A stretch of DNA of 44,670 nt from Prevotella sp. (GTDB taxonomy: Bacteria > Bacteroidota > Bacteroidia > Bacteroidales > Bacteroidaceae), in assembly GCA_017447515.1 (NCBI GenBank), contig JAFSNG010000008.1, positions 1 to 44,670 of the forward strand, written 5' to 3'. The first letter of the stretch is position 1, and every line of letters begins with the position of its first letter. Shown here piece after piece: positions 26,287-34,770 of this stretch. The notes under the pieces are model-generated. The model did not search any database. It was not told the origin of the DNA and was given only the letters and a program-made list of their open reading frames with translations. Both the position numbers and the translations under genes were made by a program.

Positions 26287-28827
26287 ATGGATCAGACATT
26301 TGACAACGACAGAATTGTAAAAATCAACATTGAAGAGGAAATGAAATCCTCGTACATCGACTATTCTATGTCGGTGATTGTTGCCCGTGCCCTGCCTGAT
26401 GTGCGCGACGGCTTCAAGCCCGTTCATCGCCGTATCCTCTATGGTATGATGGGTATCAACAACGTTAGCACACAACCTTATAAGAAATGCGCCCGCGTCG
26501 TCGGTGAGGTGCTTGGTAAGTATCACCCCCACGGCGACTCGTCCGTCTATGGTGCCCTCGTACGTATGGCACAGGAGTGGAACATGCGCTACACGCTGGT
26601 CGACGGTCAGGGTAACTTCGGCTCCGTCGATGGTGACTCACCAGCCGCCATGCGTTACACCGAGTGCCGCCTCTCAAAGATGGGTGAGCACATCATGGAC
26701 GACCTTGAGAAGGATACCGTCGATATGGTCAACAACTTCGACGACTCTTTGGTAGAGCCCAGCGTCATGCCTACCAAGATTCCTAACCTCTTGGTGAATG
26801 GTGGTAACGGTATTGCCGTCGGTATGGCTACCAATATGCCTACCCACAACCTGGGTGAGGTCATCGATGGTTGCTGTGCCTACATCGACAACCCCGATAT
26901 CGATACTGACGGACTGATGCAGTATATCCCAGGTCCCGACTTCCCCACTGGCGCCTACATCTACGGACTGGCAGGTGTGCGCGATGCCTACGAGACTGGT
27001 CGCGGACGTATCGTCATGCGTGCCAAGGCTGAGATTGAGACCACCGAGACCCACGACAAGATTGTCGTTACGGAGATTCCTTATGGTGTCAACAAAGCCG
27101 ACCTCGTGAAGTACATCGCCGACCTTGCCAACGAACATAAGATTGAGGGCGTAGCCAACGTCAACGACGAGTCTGGCCGTCAGGGTATGCGTATCGTGGT
27201 CGACTGTAAGCGCGACGCCAATGCCAACGTGCTGCTCAATAAACTGTTTAAGATGACCGCTCTACAGAGCTCATTCTCAGTCAATAACATTGCATTGGTC
27301 AAGGGTCGTCCCCGTCTGCTCTCGCTGAAGGAGTGCGTCAAGTACTTCGTCGAGCATCGTCACGACGTGACCATCCGTCGCACCAAGTACGACCTGAAGA
27401 AAGCCCAGGAGCGTGCCCACATCCTCGAAGGTTTGATCATCGCTGTGAACAACATCGACGAGGTGGTACACATTATCCGTAACAGTAAGACCCCCAGCGA
27501 TGCCCAGCGTAACTTGGAGCAGCGCTTCGAGTTGGACGAGCTCCAGTCGAAGGCTATCGTCGATATGCGTCTGTCGCAGCTCACTGGTCTGCGTGTCGAC
27601 CAGCTCCATCAGGAGTACGACGACCTCATGAAACTCATTGCCGACTTGCAGGAGATTCTCGACAATCCCGAGCGTTGCAAGCAGGTCATGAAGGACGAGT
27701 TGCAAGAGGTGAAGGAGAAGTATGGCGACCCGCGTCGTACGGAAATTATCCCCTTCGACCACGAGTTCAATGCCGAGGACTTCTATCCCGATGATCCTGT
27801 GGTCATCACCATTTCACATATGGGTTACATCAAGCGCACCCACCTCGACGAGTTCCACGAGCAGGGTCGTGGCGGTGTCGGTGCCAAGGCTGCACGTCAT
27901 CGCGACAACGACTTTGCCGAGTACATCTATCCTGCCACCATGCACAACACGCTGCTCTTCTTCACACAGAAGGGTCGCTGCTACTGGCAGAAGTGCTACG
28001 AGATTCCCGAGGGCGACAAGGGTTCGAAGGGCCGTGCCATCCAGAATATGCTCAACATCGATCCCGACGATGCCATCAATGCCGTATTGCGCATCAAGAA
28101 CTTCAACGACGAAGAGTTTCTCAAGTCGCACTACGTCATGTTTGCCACCAAGCAGGGTATCATCAAGAAGACCCGCCTCGACCAGTATAAGAACGTGCGT
28201 GCCGCTGGTGTCCGCGCCATCAATATCAACGAGGGCGACGAGGTGGTAGGCGTTCGCCTGACCAATGGTCATAACGAGATCCTGCTGGCCAACCGCAATG
28301 GTCGTGCCGTCCGCTTCGACGAGAACGACGTCCGCACCATGGGCCGTGTGTCTACGGGTGTCATCGGTATGCGTCTCGATGGTGGCGACGACGAGGTGGT
28401 AGGCATGGTATGTGTCAACGACCCGAACGTCGAGACCATCATGGTGGTCAGCGAGAATGGCTATGGCAAGCGCTCTGAGGTCGAGGACTACCGCAAGACC
28501 AACCGCGGTACGAAGGGTGTCAAGACCCTCGCCGTCACTGAGAAGACCGGTCGTCTGGTGGCCATCAAGGTGGTGACCGACGAGAACGACCTCATGATTA
28601 TCAACAAGTCGGGTATCCTCATCCGCCTGAAGGTGGCCGATGTGCGCGTCATGGGCCGTGCTACCCAGGGCGTCCGTCTCATCAACCTCGCCAAGAAGAA
28701 CGACACCATCGCCAGCGTCTGCAAGGTGATGTCGTCGCAGGAGGAGGATGTCGAAGAGGCCGAAGTGCTCAACGAAGAGGAGCCCAACGCTGATTCTCAG
28801 GGAACTCCCGTCATCGACGTAGAATAA
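26287..28827 (+). CDS. gyrA: DNA gyrase subunit A
   Basis: An 846-aa type IIA topoisomerase subunit that cleaves and rejoins DNA to introduce negative supercoils with GyrB. The catalytic tyrosine is Tyr124 (AAMRYTE), corresponding to E. coli Tyr122. The quinolone-determining region reads HPHGDSSVYGALVRMAQ: Ser85 aligns with E. coli Ser83, and Gly89 stands where E. coli has Asp87. The C-terminal beta-pinwheel includes a GyrA box (QGRGGVG), which argues for GyrA over ParC. An acidic tail (EEDVEEAEVLNEEEPNADSQ) follows. A secreted TPR gene starts 52 nt downstream on the same strand. Confidence 0.97.
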   Translation: MDQTFDNDRIVKINIEEEMKSSYIDYSMSVIVARALPDVRDGFKPVHRRILYGMMGINNVSTQPYKKCARVVGEVLGKYHPHGDSSVYGALVRMAQEWNMRYTLVDGQGNFGSVDGDSPAAMRYTECRLSKMGEHIMDDLEKDTVDMVNNFDDSLVEPSVMPTKIPNLLVNGGNGIAVGMATNMPTHNLGEVIDGCCAYIDNPDIDTDGLMQYIPGPDFPTGAYIYGLAGVRDAYETGRGRIVMRAKAEIETTETHDKIVVTEIPYGVNKADLVKYIADLANEHKIEGVANVNDESGRQGMRIVVDCKRDANANVLLNKLFKMTALQSSFSVNNIALVKGRPRLLSLKECVKYFVEHRHDVTIRRTKYDLKKAQERAHILEGLIIAVNNIDEVVHIIRNSKTPSDAQRNLEQRFELDELQSKAIVDMRLSQLTGLRVDQLHQEYDDLMKLIADLQEILDNPERCKQVMKDELQEVKEKYGDPRRTEIIPFDHEFNAEDFYPDDPVVITISHMGYIKRTHLDEFHEQGRGGVGAKAARHRDNDFAEYIYPATMHNTLLFFTQKGRCYWQKCYEIPEGDKGSKGRAIQNMLNIDPDDAINAVLRIKNFNDEEFLKSHYVMFATKQGIIKKTRLDQYKNVRAAGVRAININEGDEVVGVRLTNGHNEILLANRNGRAVRFDENDVRTMGRVSTGVIGMRLDGGDDEVVGMVCVNDPNVETIMVVSENGYGKRSEVEDYRKTNRGTKGVKTLAVTEKTGRLVAIKVVTDENDLMIINKSGILIRLKVADVRVMGRATQGVRLINLAKKNDTIASVCKVMSSQEEDVEEAEVLNEEEPNADSQGTPVIDVE

Positions 28828-28879
28828 AAATTTGTGTGTGACAATAAATAATTAATGTTTAACCAATAAAGAAAGACTT

Positions 28880-30100
28880 ATGAAAAAAGTTTTGATTATG
28901 GCAATCGCACTCATGGTCAGCACCATGACCTTTGCCGGAAAGAGTGACGCCTTGAAGGCTATCACCAAGTGTAAAGACTATGCGGAGGCAGCACAGCTGC
29001 TGAAGAACAGCCTCAGTCAACTGGCCGACAATGCTGAGAAGGCAGAGGCTTATAACCACCTCGTCGACCTGGCTATGGCCAAGGTGCAGAATGAGACAGG
29101 TACCATTGCCGAGAACCAGGCTGCCATGCAGCTCGGTACTGGCAAGTCCAAGGAGTACGACACACTGGGACTGGGCGACGGTATCTGCAACGCTATCGAG
29201 ATGGCTATCGAGTGCAACAAGTACGACCAGCTGCCCGATGCCAAAGGCAAGGTAAAGCCTCGTTTCGCTGAGAAGAATGCCCAGCGCATCTGGGCTGTAC
29301 GTGCCAACCTCGTCAACATCGGTCAGACCTGTGCCCAGAACGGCAACGAGGCTGGTGTGCTGAAGTACTGGGGTGCTTTCACCGATTCTGCCGAAGAGCC
29401 TCTCTTCGCCGCTATGGACAAGGCTCCCGAGAAGGAATATGCCGGTCAGGTAGCCTTCTTCGCAGGCCGTTATGCCTTCCAGGCTAAGGACATGGCCCGT
29501 GCCAACAAGTATTTCGAGATTGCCAAGCGCGACCCAACGCAGAAGGAAGAAGCCCTCAATTTCCAGCTCTTCGCCATGCGCCAGCAGCTGACAAGCCGTG
29601 AGGACTCACTGGGATTCATCAACAAGCTGAAGCAGATCTACGAGCAGGAGCCCGAGAACGATGTCGTCATCGACGGTATCAACTCGATGTACGAAGGACT
29701 GAAGGACAAGGCCGCACAGGCTGCCTTCCTCGATGCTCACCTGGCTAAGTATCCCAACTCATTCACCGCCCTGGCCGACAAGGGTCTCATGGCCATGAAC
29801 GAGAACAACGCTGAAGAGGGTGCAAAATGGCTCCGCAAGGCCAGTGAGGTCAAGGCTGACAATCCTGTCGTATGGACCTATCTGGGCGTTTGCCTGAACG
29901 TGCTTGCCGCCAATGCTACCGACAATGCCGTAGGCATGAAATATTTCGACGAGGCCATCCAGGCTTTCGACAAGGCCAAGGAACTCGACCCCACCCGCGC
30001 ACAGGCCAACTGGGGCTACAACCGCTATCAGGCCTACTACGGCCGCTACGGCGAGGAAGACCCCAAGACCAAGGCTGCCGAGGCTGACATGAGAAACTAA
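28880..30100 (+). CDS. Secreted tetratricopeptide-repeat protein
   Basis: A 406-aa protein with an N-terminal signal peptide (MKKVLIMAIALMVSTMTFA). The mature part is almost wholly alpha-helical and contains TPR-like repeats, clearest at about 175-210 (YAGQVAFFAGRYAFQAKDMA), 285-330 (ALADKGLMAMNENNAEEGAK) and 335-390 (VWTYLGVCLNVLA, then FDEAIQAFDKAKELDPTRAQ). TPRs mediate protein contacts, so a periplasmic scaffold or chaperone role is plausible; no enzyme motif is seen. It may be transcribed with gyrA or from its own start, and ends at a strong terminator that also marks the edge of the accessory region. Confidence 0.8.
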   Translation: MKKVLIMAIALMVSTMTFAGKSDALKAITKCKDYAEAAQLLKNSLSQLADNAEKAEAYNHLVDLAMAKVQNETGTIAENQAAMQLGTGKSKEYDTLGLGDGICNAIEMAIECNKYDQLPDAKGKVKPRFAEKNAQRIWAVRANLVNIGQTCAQNGNEAGVLKYWGAFTDSAEEPLFAAMDKAPEKEYAGQVAFFAGRYAFQAKDMARANKYFEIAKRDPTQKEEALNFQLFAMRQQLTSREDSLGFINKLKQIYEQEPENDVVIDGINSMYEGLKDKAAQAAFLDAHLAKYPNSFTALADKGLMAMNENNAEEGAKWLRKASEVKADNPVVWTYLGVCLNVLAANATDNAVGMKYFDEAIQAFDKAKELDPTRAQANWGYNRYQAYYGRYGEEDPKTKAAEADMRN

Positions 30101-30122
30101 TCTTCAGGTCAATAGATAAAAG

Positions 30123-30152
30123 ACTCCCACTCTTTCGAGCGGGAGTTTTTTT
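30123..30152. terminator. Bidirectional terminator between the TPR gene and the M15 peptidase gene
   Basis: A stem of ACTCCC-A-CTC with GAG-C-GGGAGT around a TTTC loop, flanked by an A-rich left side and TTTTTTTA on the right. It sits between two convergent genes and can serve both. Confidence 0.85.
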
Positions 30153-30153
30153 A

Positions 30154-30687
30154 TCACATCAACTTAACCTTTCTGCGATTGGCGAATGGTCGGACGGCGA
30201 AGTGAATCCAGAGGCTCGTTTTCGACTGCTCGATGAGCAGCTCGTCGAAGTCCTCCTGCGACTCATCTGCGATGTCAAGGAGTATACATGCATAGCGTAT
30301 TGCCTGTTCCTTACCCAGCACGTGGATATCCACCGCACACCCCGTCAGATGGTTCGACCCAGCCACACCACCTACGGCCTTGTTCACTGCCTCAGAGCGG
30401 TAACCGCTGTTGATGATAATCGGGTCGTTCCCTTCGCCATAGCGCCTGTTCCACTCATCGCGCAGCATTTCCAACCAACCACAGAGGCGCTTCAAATTCT
30501 CAATATGTACGTGCGAAGGGATGTTGCCATCCTGCGTTTTCGCACTTGTTTTGCAGAGCTCCCCCAGCGTGAAGTGTGGCGATAAGCGAGAGCCATCAAG
30601 CTCGCTTGAATGGCCGAGTGTAGCCACACTCGACGAAGTCAAATGCTGGGAGAGTCGTGCCTGCTTGTTAATACTTACTTCTGTCAT
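30154..30687 (-). CDS. Peptidase M15 family (D-Ala-D-Ala carboxypeptidase / endolysin-like)
   Basis: A 177-aa zinc peptidase of the M15_3 type that cleaves peptidoglycan peptides. The metal signature SxHxxGxAxD is visible as SNHLTGCAVD, and the final zinc histidine is in LWIHFAV. SPHFTLGELC near residue 35 and INSGYRSEAVN are family landmarks shared with phage endolysins. The N-terminal 30 residues (TEVSINKQARLSQHLTSSSV) are extra and carry no signal peptide, as in phage and mobile-element lysins. The open frame reaches 30810, but the upstream part reads through a tandem repeat; ATG 30687 is preferred. It follows the primase-like gene, a pairing like the VirE/DUF3987-lysin clusters of Bacteroidota. 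Confidence 0.85.
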   Translation of the reverse strand: MTEVSINKQARLSQHLTSSSVATLGHSSELDGSRLSPHFTLGELCKTSAKTQDGNIPSHVHIENLKRLCGWLEMLRDEWNRRYGEGNDPIIINSGYRSEAVNKAVGGVAGSNHLTGCAVDIHVLGKEQAIRYACILLDIADESQEDFDELLIEQSKTSLWIHFAVRPFANRRKVKLM

Positions 30688-30715
30688 AATCTCAAATCTA
30701 AAATCCATAAATGTT

Positions 30716-30745
30716 ACGGTGATACGGTGATACGGCGATACGGCG
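30716..30745. repeat. Tandem 8-nt repeat after the primase-like gene
   Basis: Four consecutive units ACGGTGAT, ACGGTGAT, ACGGCGAT, ACGGCG end directly at the stop codon of the gene at 30746. They fill the spacer before the M15 peptidase start. No coding sense is evident. Confidence 0.7.
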
Positions 30746-33421
30746 TCAGCGCATGACCTTGCCTGTTTTCTTGAACACGGCCTTGGTGGTGCCGTTCTCC
30801 ACGAAGTCACCAGCCTTCTCTACGAAGTGATCCTTCATCAGGCGGCTGATTTTCACACGTGCCACAGTATCGTTCGTCAGCGAGAAGCATCGCTTGGCAT
30901 CGTCAACGGTAAACTCTTCAGGCAGACGCTCGAAGGCATCGATGGTCTTCTGCTGACGATGGGCGTTTACTGACACATCGCGCAACTGGTCATCGAAATA
31001 CTTCTCAGCCATTGCCAGAAAGTAATGGCGCTGACAGGCGTACTGGATGGTCACCAACAACTCTGCCAGTCGCCAGTCCATATCGTCAGTCTCAAACTCA
31101 CCGCACCAATACTGGCCGTCCTGATGGATGTTAGCCCAATGGCGCATCACAATGAACGGAGCCGCGAAGTTCAGCCCATGATAGGCACAACGCTTGCAAA
31201 GCATTTCCTCGGCCTTCGACTCATTCTCCTTGGCATCAGCCATACGGCGTGCCGTCCATTCGTACAGTTCATCAACGATATGCTGAACAGTCAGTTCACC
31301 CTTCACACGATCCAACTTGAAAGCCCACTCTTTCAGTCTGCCGTCGCTCTCGAAGTCAACGTTCTGTTCGCGACTCATCATCTCAAAGTTCGTTGAGGGC
31401 AGTGGAATCACTGTCAGACGTGTAGCCAGACCTGAGCCGAAATTGCGCTCATTCACCTTGTTACGAAGTGCCAAGGGCGTGCCCGTATAGATATAGTTCC
31501 ATGTGACGATAAAGTTCTGAACTACGCTATCCAAGTTAGAGTATGCCTGGCCATCCTCTTCATTGTGGAAGGCCTTCAACTCCATCGACTGCTTATCAAT
31601 CCATGAGCCGCCCTTCTGAACGGTCAGCGTATTGTCAAGCTCAGTGTCGAAGGTCAGCATGTGCAGTTGCATCTCAGTACCATCCACTACCTCCACAGCG
31701 TTCACCATGTCCTGAATGAACTGGGCGTTACTGGTACGAGCAGGATGCACACGAAAGAGTGCCTTTGGCTTCTGCGGCTTCTCCTTGTTCGCACCCTTGG
31801 TCTTCATCTCCTCCTTGTAGCGGTTGATGGCTGCAATGCCAGCCTTATCCGCTGCCACCATAGGAGCCGCCAAGAGTTTGAACAGTCGAGTAGCAAACGA
31901 CTTACCACTGGCAGGGTCGCCAATTATCAGCGTCGAATTGTTGAGCCTGCGCAGTTCCTCAGGACGATGATAGAACCTGTAGGTGCAACGAGTCATCAAG
32001 GTCATCATCAGGCCACCAGCCACAAACACAGCCGCCGGATATTGGTTCTTCTTCAAGCCACGACAGATATCACGCAAAAGTGGGTAGTCATCAAACAAAG
32101 CCTCTATTTGGTCACCCCATTCCCACAGCCACTGGTCCATCGTCATCTGAGCCTCTGCCGCCGCCGACGTCGTTTGCGCCCCTTTGGTAATCTCTGCATA
32201 CGTCTTGCCCGATGCCTTGGCGATAGCATCCTGCATGGCCTTACTCGGCTGCTGGCTGAGGTATTTCTTCTCCCTCTCAGCCATGCGCTGAGCGGCACTG
32301 GAAACGGTCTGCTCCACGTTCTCGTCGCGCTCGTCGATGATCTCCTGCACCCACGACTGCGCCTTGAGCATGGCCAGCGTCTTCTGCTTGTCGCCATCGA
32401 ACATGATGAGCAAATCACTGGCCAATTTAAGACTCTCGTTGTGGCGGTTACTGTCGGCAGCGCATGGCAGTTTGTCGCCATAGCGCAGGTCAATAATAGA
32501 CTGTACATCATAGCCCTTCCACGTTAGTCCAGATGCTGGAACATCCATGTTCCTGACAGTCTCAGCCCCTTGTTCAGAACCCTCACTGGCCACAGCAGCA
32601 GTCTTAGCATGAACACTACCATCAGCCCCGTCAGCAGCAGGAAATTCATGGTGTAGTGGCTGAGTCTTCCTCTCACGATACTGGGGAGTGTACTCCCTGT
32701 CGAAATCTTCGTCATAATAATCAAACAGTAAATCCTCATTAATGTAAAGTATATCCTCCTCCTTGGGAGCGAATGAATTTCTGGTGGCATCAATGCAGCT
32801 GGAGTCAGCCTTGTAGCCGAGTTTTTCAGCAAAGACTATCTGGTTATCAGCCAAATTGCCTTCCTTGATGTCAGCGGTGAAGATGATGCGGATGCCCTTC
32901 TTCGAACTGGTGATATGCGCCAGTGCCGTGCGAGCCATCAGTTCTTGATTGGCTTTCAGGGCCTCGAATATTTCCAGCGGATTTTTCACATGGTCAATAT
33001 CCAGCATCACCAAACCGTTCAGATGACAGTCTGCCAACCTACGATGACAAAAAGGATTGCCATTGGCCGTAGGCGTTGCGTCAAACTCATAGCAACTGAA
33101 AATGAACGCTACAAGATTGTCCTTCAACTCCTGAGCAAAGGCCAGCAGACGCTCTTCGTCGCTCTTCTCAAAGAACTTCTGACGCGCACTAAGTTTCTTC
33201 AAACCACGCTTCTTAGCCAGAAACTTACCATAGTCCTCATTCTTCAGCCACTTGCCCGTGACCTCAGAATTGTGCTGCTCCACAGCCTCCAGAATCTCCC
33301 TTCGACTGTCAATCTTCCAGGCAGTAGAGGTATTCCTCACGCTGTCCCAGAACTTCTCTCGGCTGCACTTGACAGCCTGAGAGAAGTGAGTGTTTTCCTG
33401 ATAACAGAATCCCTTATTCAT
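30746..33421 (-). CDS. VirE_N/BT4734-like and DUF3987 protein, primase-helicase-like
   Basis: An 891-aa protein of mobile elements. The N-terminal half (about 60-260) resembles the BT4734/VirE N-terminal domain, related to archaeo-eukaryotic primases: LVMLDIDHVKNP carries the acidic metal pair, and KKGIRIIF and DATRNSFAPKEEDILYIN are further landmarks. The middle and C-terminal part matches DUF3987 (about 420-810) with Walker A IGDPASGKSFATRLF near residue 500. The likely role is priming or unwinding DNA during replication of a mobile unit; this is inferred from domain families. A GTG nine codons upstream (33448) extends the frame, but lies in a 14-nt tandem repeat, so the ATG at 33421 is preferred. 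It is followed by an M15 peptidase and preceded by small genes. Confidence 0.85.
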   Translation of the reverse strand: MNKGFCYQENTHFSQAVKCSREKFWDSVRNTSTAWKIDSRREILEAVEQHNSEVTGKWLKNEDYGKFLAKKRGLKKLSARQKFFEKSDEERLLAFAQELKDNLVAFIFSCYEFDATPTANGNPFCHRRLADCHLNGLVMLDIDHVKNPLEIFEALKANQELMARTALAHITSSKKGIRIIFTADIKEGNLADNQIVFAEKLGYKADSSCIDATRNSFAPKEEDILYINEDLLFDYYDEDFDREYTPQYRERKTQPLHHEFPAADGADGSVHAKTAAVASEGSEQGAETVRNMDVPASGLTWKGYDVQSIIDLRYGDKLPCAADSNRHNESLKLASDLLIMFDGDKQKTLAMLKAQSWVQEIIDERDENVEQTVSSAAQRMAEREKKYLSQQPSKAMQDAIAKASGKTYAEITKGAQTTSAAAEAQMTMDQWLWEWGDQIEALFDDYPLLRDICRGLKKNQYPAAVFVAGGLMMTLMTRCTYRFYHRPEELRRLNNSTLIIGDPASGKSFATRLFKLLAAPMVAADKAGIAAINRYKEEMKTKGANKEKPQKPKALFRVHPARTSNAQFIQDMVNAVEVVDGTEMQLHMLTFDTELDNTLTVQKGGSWIDKQSMELKAFHNEEDGQAYSNLDSVVQNFIVTWNYIYTGTPLALRNKVNERNFGSGLATRLTVIPLPSTNFEMMSREQNVDFESDGRLKEWAFKLDRVKGELTVQHIVDELYEWTARRMADAKENESKAEEMLCKRCAYHGLNFAAPFIVMRHWANIHQDGQYWCGEFETDDMDWRLAELLVTIQYACQRHYFLAMAEKYFDDQLRDVSVNAHRQQKTIDAFERLPEEFTVDDAKRCFSLTNDTVARVKISRLMKDHFVEKAGDFVENGTTKAVFKKTGKVMR

Positions 33422-33436
33422 AGCGGTAGCAAATTC

Positions 33437-33464
33437 TTCACTATTCACTTTTCACTATTCACTT
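33437..33464. repeat. Perfect 14-nt tandem repeat in a gene spacer
   Basis: Two adjacent copies of TTCACTATTCACTT fill the gap between the stop of the small gene at 33464 and the primase-like start. The copies are identical. Confidence 0.75.
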
Positions 33465-33757
33465 TACAGGGCCTGCAAATCAGTGATGTACAGAGCATTC
33501 TCATGTCGCGTCTGGCCGTTCTGGTCCTGCCATGTGCGATGCTTCCAGAAGCCCTTGGCCACGTAAGGCTGGTTCTCGAAGAACTGCGTGTCGCGCTGCT
33601 TAGAGGCATACTCGCCAGTCAGTTCACCATACACCTCGTCGCTACCGTGCTTCAGCACTACACCACGACTCTTGAAATACTCCGTTGTACCATCCTGTCG
33701 CTGGTACTGGCGCTCAGAGTATGCGCCTACCTCCTTGATCAATACTAATGCTTCCAT
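33464..33757 (-). CDS. Small unknown protein, possibly OB-fold single-strand DNA-binding
   Basis: A 97-aa protein I do not recognise. From MEALVLIKEVGAY it alternates beta-like strands with polar turns: YFKSRGVVLKHG, VYGELTGEYA, YVAKGFWKHRTWQDQNGQTR, then a terminal NALYITDLQAL. The aromatic and basic content of the strands and the place directly before a primase-like gene would suit a single-strand DNA-binding or accessory replication factor; this is speculation. An in-frame upstream start (33784) overlaps the preceding gene by 8 nt; the ATG at 33757 is preferred because the upstream residues MFNLLIYRN look untranslated. Confidence 0.6.
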   Translation of the reverse strand: MEALVLIKEVGAYSERQYQRQDGTTEYFKSRGVVLKHGSDEVYGELTGEYASKQRDTQFFENQPYVAKGFWKHRTWQDQNGQTRHENALYITDLQAL

Positions 33758-33776
33758 GTTCCTATAGATTAAAAGA

Positions 33777-34094
33777 TTAAACATTATCCAGAATCTCTTC
33801 TATCTCCAACGCCTGCATAGCCGTATTCAGCTCGCGATGCATGACCACGTCCACCAAGCGGCGGCCAAGGTCCTTCCTGACACTGTTATAGAACTTGTAA
33901 CGCTGGGGCGACTCCTTCAACCACCCGTTCTCCAACTGACACACCACACGTTCATGGCGATCACGAGGCTGACGCCGATAAGCCCTAAAGGTTACTTGAC
34001 CTGTCCACTCGTCACGACGAAGTGAACCTTCCACACACTTGCCTTCTACAAGGCGCTCCATTACTTCTAATGGAATCTCTACATATTTTCGCAT
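33777..34094 (-). CDS. Unknown small basic protein
   Basis: A 105-aa protein without a motif I can name. It begins MRKYVEIPLEVMERLVEGKC, has a basic middle (FRAYRRQPRDRHERVVCQLE) and ends in an acidic helix (MQALEIEEILDNV). The charge pattern is compatible with nucleic-acid contact but proves nothing. It sits between two other small unknown genes in the row leading to the primase-like gene. A 176-nt repeat-rich spacer lies upstream. It ends 19 nt before the preferred start of the next gene. Confidence 0.6.
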   Translation of the reverse strand: MRKYVEIPLEVMERLVEGKCVEGSLRRDEWTGQVTFRAYRRQPRDRHERVVCQLENGWLKESPQRYKFYNSVRKDLGRRLVDVVMHRELNTAMQALEIEEILDNV

Positions 34095-34270
34095 AATCTT
34101 ATCGAATTAATGAGCATCGGAAAGCGGGGTTTTAGTTGAGCTCATTTGTCCGGACACGTTTCCTCGCTCATCCTCCGACTCGGTTAATGCTTCGCATTGA
34201 AATCGCTCACGCTCGGCATAGCTCAAACGAGTTTGGCTCTGCTCTCGCTAAATCGCGATTTTATGCCTTC
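34095..34270. repeat. Repeat-rich spacer with GAGC iterations and palindromes
   Basis: A 176-nt gap between minus-strand genes with no convincing gene. Read leftward it iterates GAGC/GCGAG motifs (GCGAGAGCAGAGCC, GAGCGTGAGCGA, GATGAGCGAGG) and holds several palindromes: AAATCGCGATTT (34250-34261), AATGCGAAGCATT and TCCGGA. It looks like a dispersed Bacteroidota spacer element. Only one copy is in the window. Confidence 0.5.
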
Positions 34271-34702
34271 TTATTGCTTTTTCTTGCCGTATCTACGTAT
34301 CATATACTTCATGTGACCAGCAAACATCAACTGCGGCATATCCTCCTTCAACATCTTGCAGATGGTCTTGTAGTGTTGGTTAGCCACAGCACTCTTGAAA
34401 GTCATCTTCGTGCCAGTCATCACATACACCACCAAGCCGTAGGCCATGGCGGCACGATCCAGAGGGTGATAGTATTCGAGCATCTTCTCTACACGCTCTC
34501 TGCTATCCTGAGTCATCCAAAGCTCCAAGAGCTTCACCATCATCTTGGTAGCCAAAGTGGTTTCCCAAGAACCGATGGATTCCTCACCGTCAGTCTTCTC
34601 AATCCAAGGAGCCAGGTATTGCAGCACCTTACTGATTTCTGAGTTTTCTAAGTTGCTACCAATTTCAGTTGTAGTAGCTTCCAACATAACTGATTTTGCC
34701 AT
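34271..34702 (-). CDS. Unknown alpha-helical protein
   Basis: A 143-aa protein, not recognised. After an N-terminal polar stretch (MAKSVMLEATTTEIGSNLEN) it is predominantly helical (LATKMMVKLLELWMTQDSRE, then DRAAMAYGLVVYVMTGTKM) and ends strongly basic (YMIRRYGKKKQ). The hydrophobic stretch AMAYGLVVYVM is too short and mixed for a certain membrane helix. It is the first gene of the row that leads to the primase-like protein. The upstream region carries a terminator or attenuator hairpin 26-68 nt before the start. Confidence 0.6.
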   Translation of the reverse strand: MAKSVMLEATTTEIGSNLENSEISKVLQYLAPWIEKTDGEESIGSWETTLATKMMVKLLELWMTQDSRERVEKMLEYYHPLDRAAMAYGLVVYVMTGTKMTFKSAVANQHYKTICKMLKEDMPQLMFAGHMKYMIRRYGKKKQ

Positions 34703-34727
34703 AAATATAAAACCTTTTTAGTGATAC

Positions 34728-34770
34728 AAAAAAATTGCCAACGGTCGTCATTTCTGATTTCCGCTGGCAA
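34728..34770 (-). terminator. Terminator (or attenuator) between the unknown operon and the 143-aa gene
   Basis: On the minus strand the arms TTGCCAGCGG and CCGTTGGCAA form a 10-bp stem with a G-U pair, followed directly by seven Us. On the plus strand that pair would be an A-C mismatch, so the element is directional. It lies about 125 nt beyond the gene ending at 34895 and 26 nt before the start at 34702. The rest of the 192-nt spacer is AT-rich. Confidence 0.75.

Noticed and set aside
31661-32527. 288-codon plus-strand frame opposite the DUF3987 gene
   Set aside because: Shadow of a protein with Walker A motif; no independent support.
34136-34642. 168-codon plus-strand frame over the repeat-rich spacer
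   Set aside because: It crosses the repeats and the antisense strand of the 143-aa gene; composition is not protein-like.
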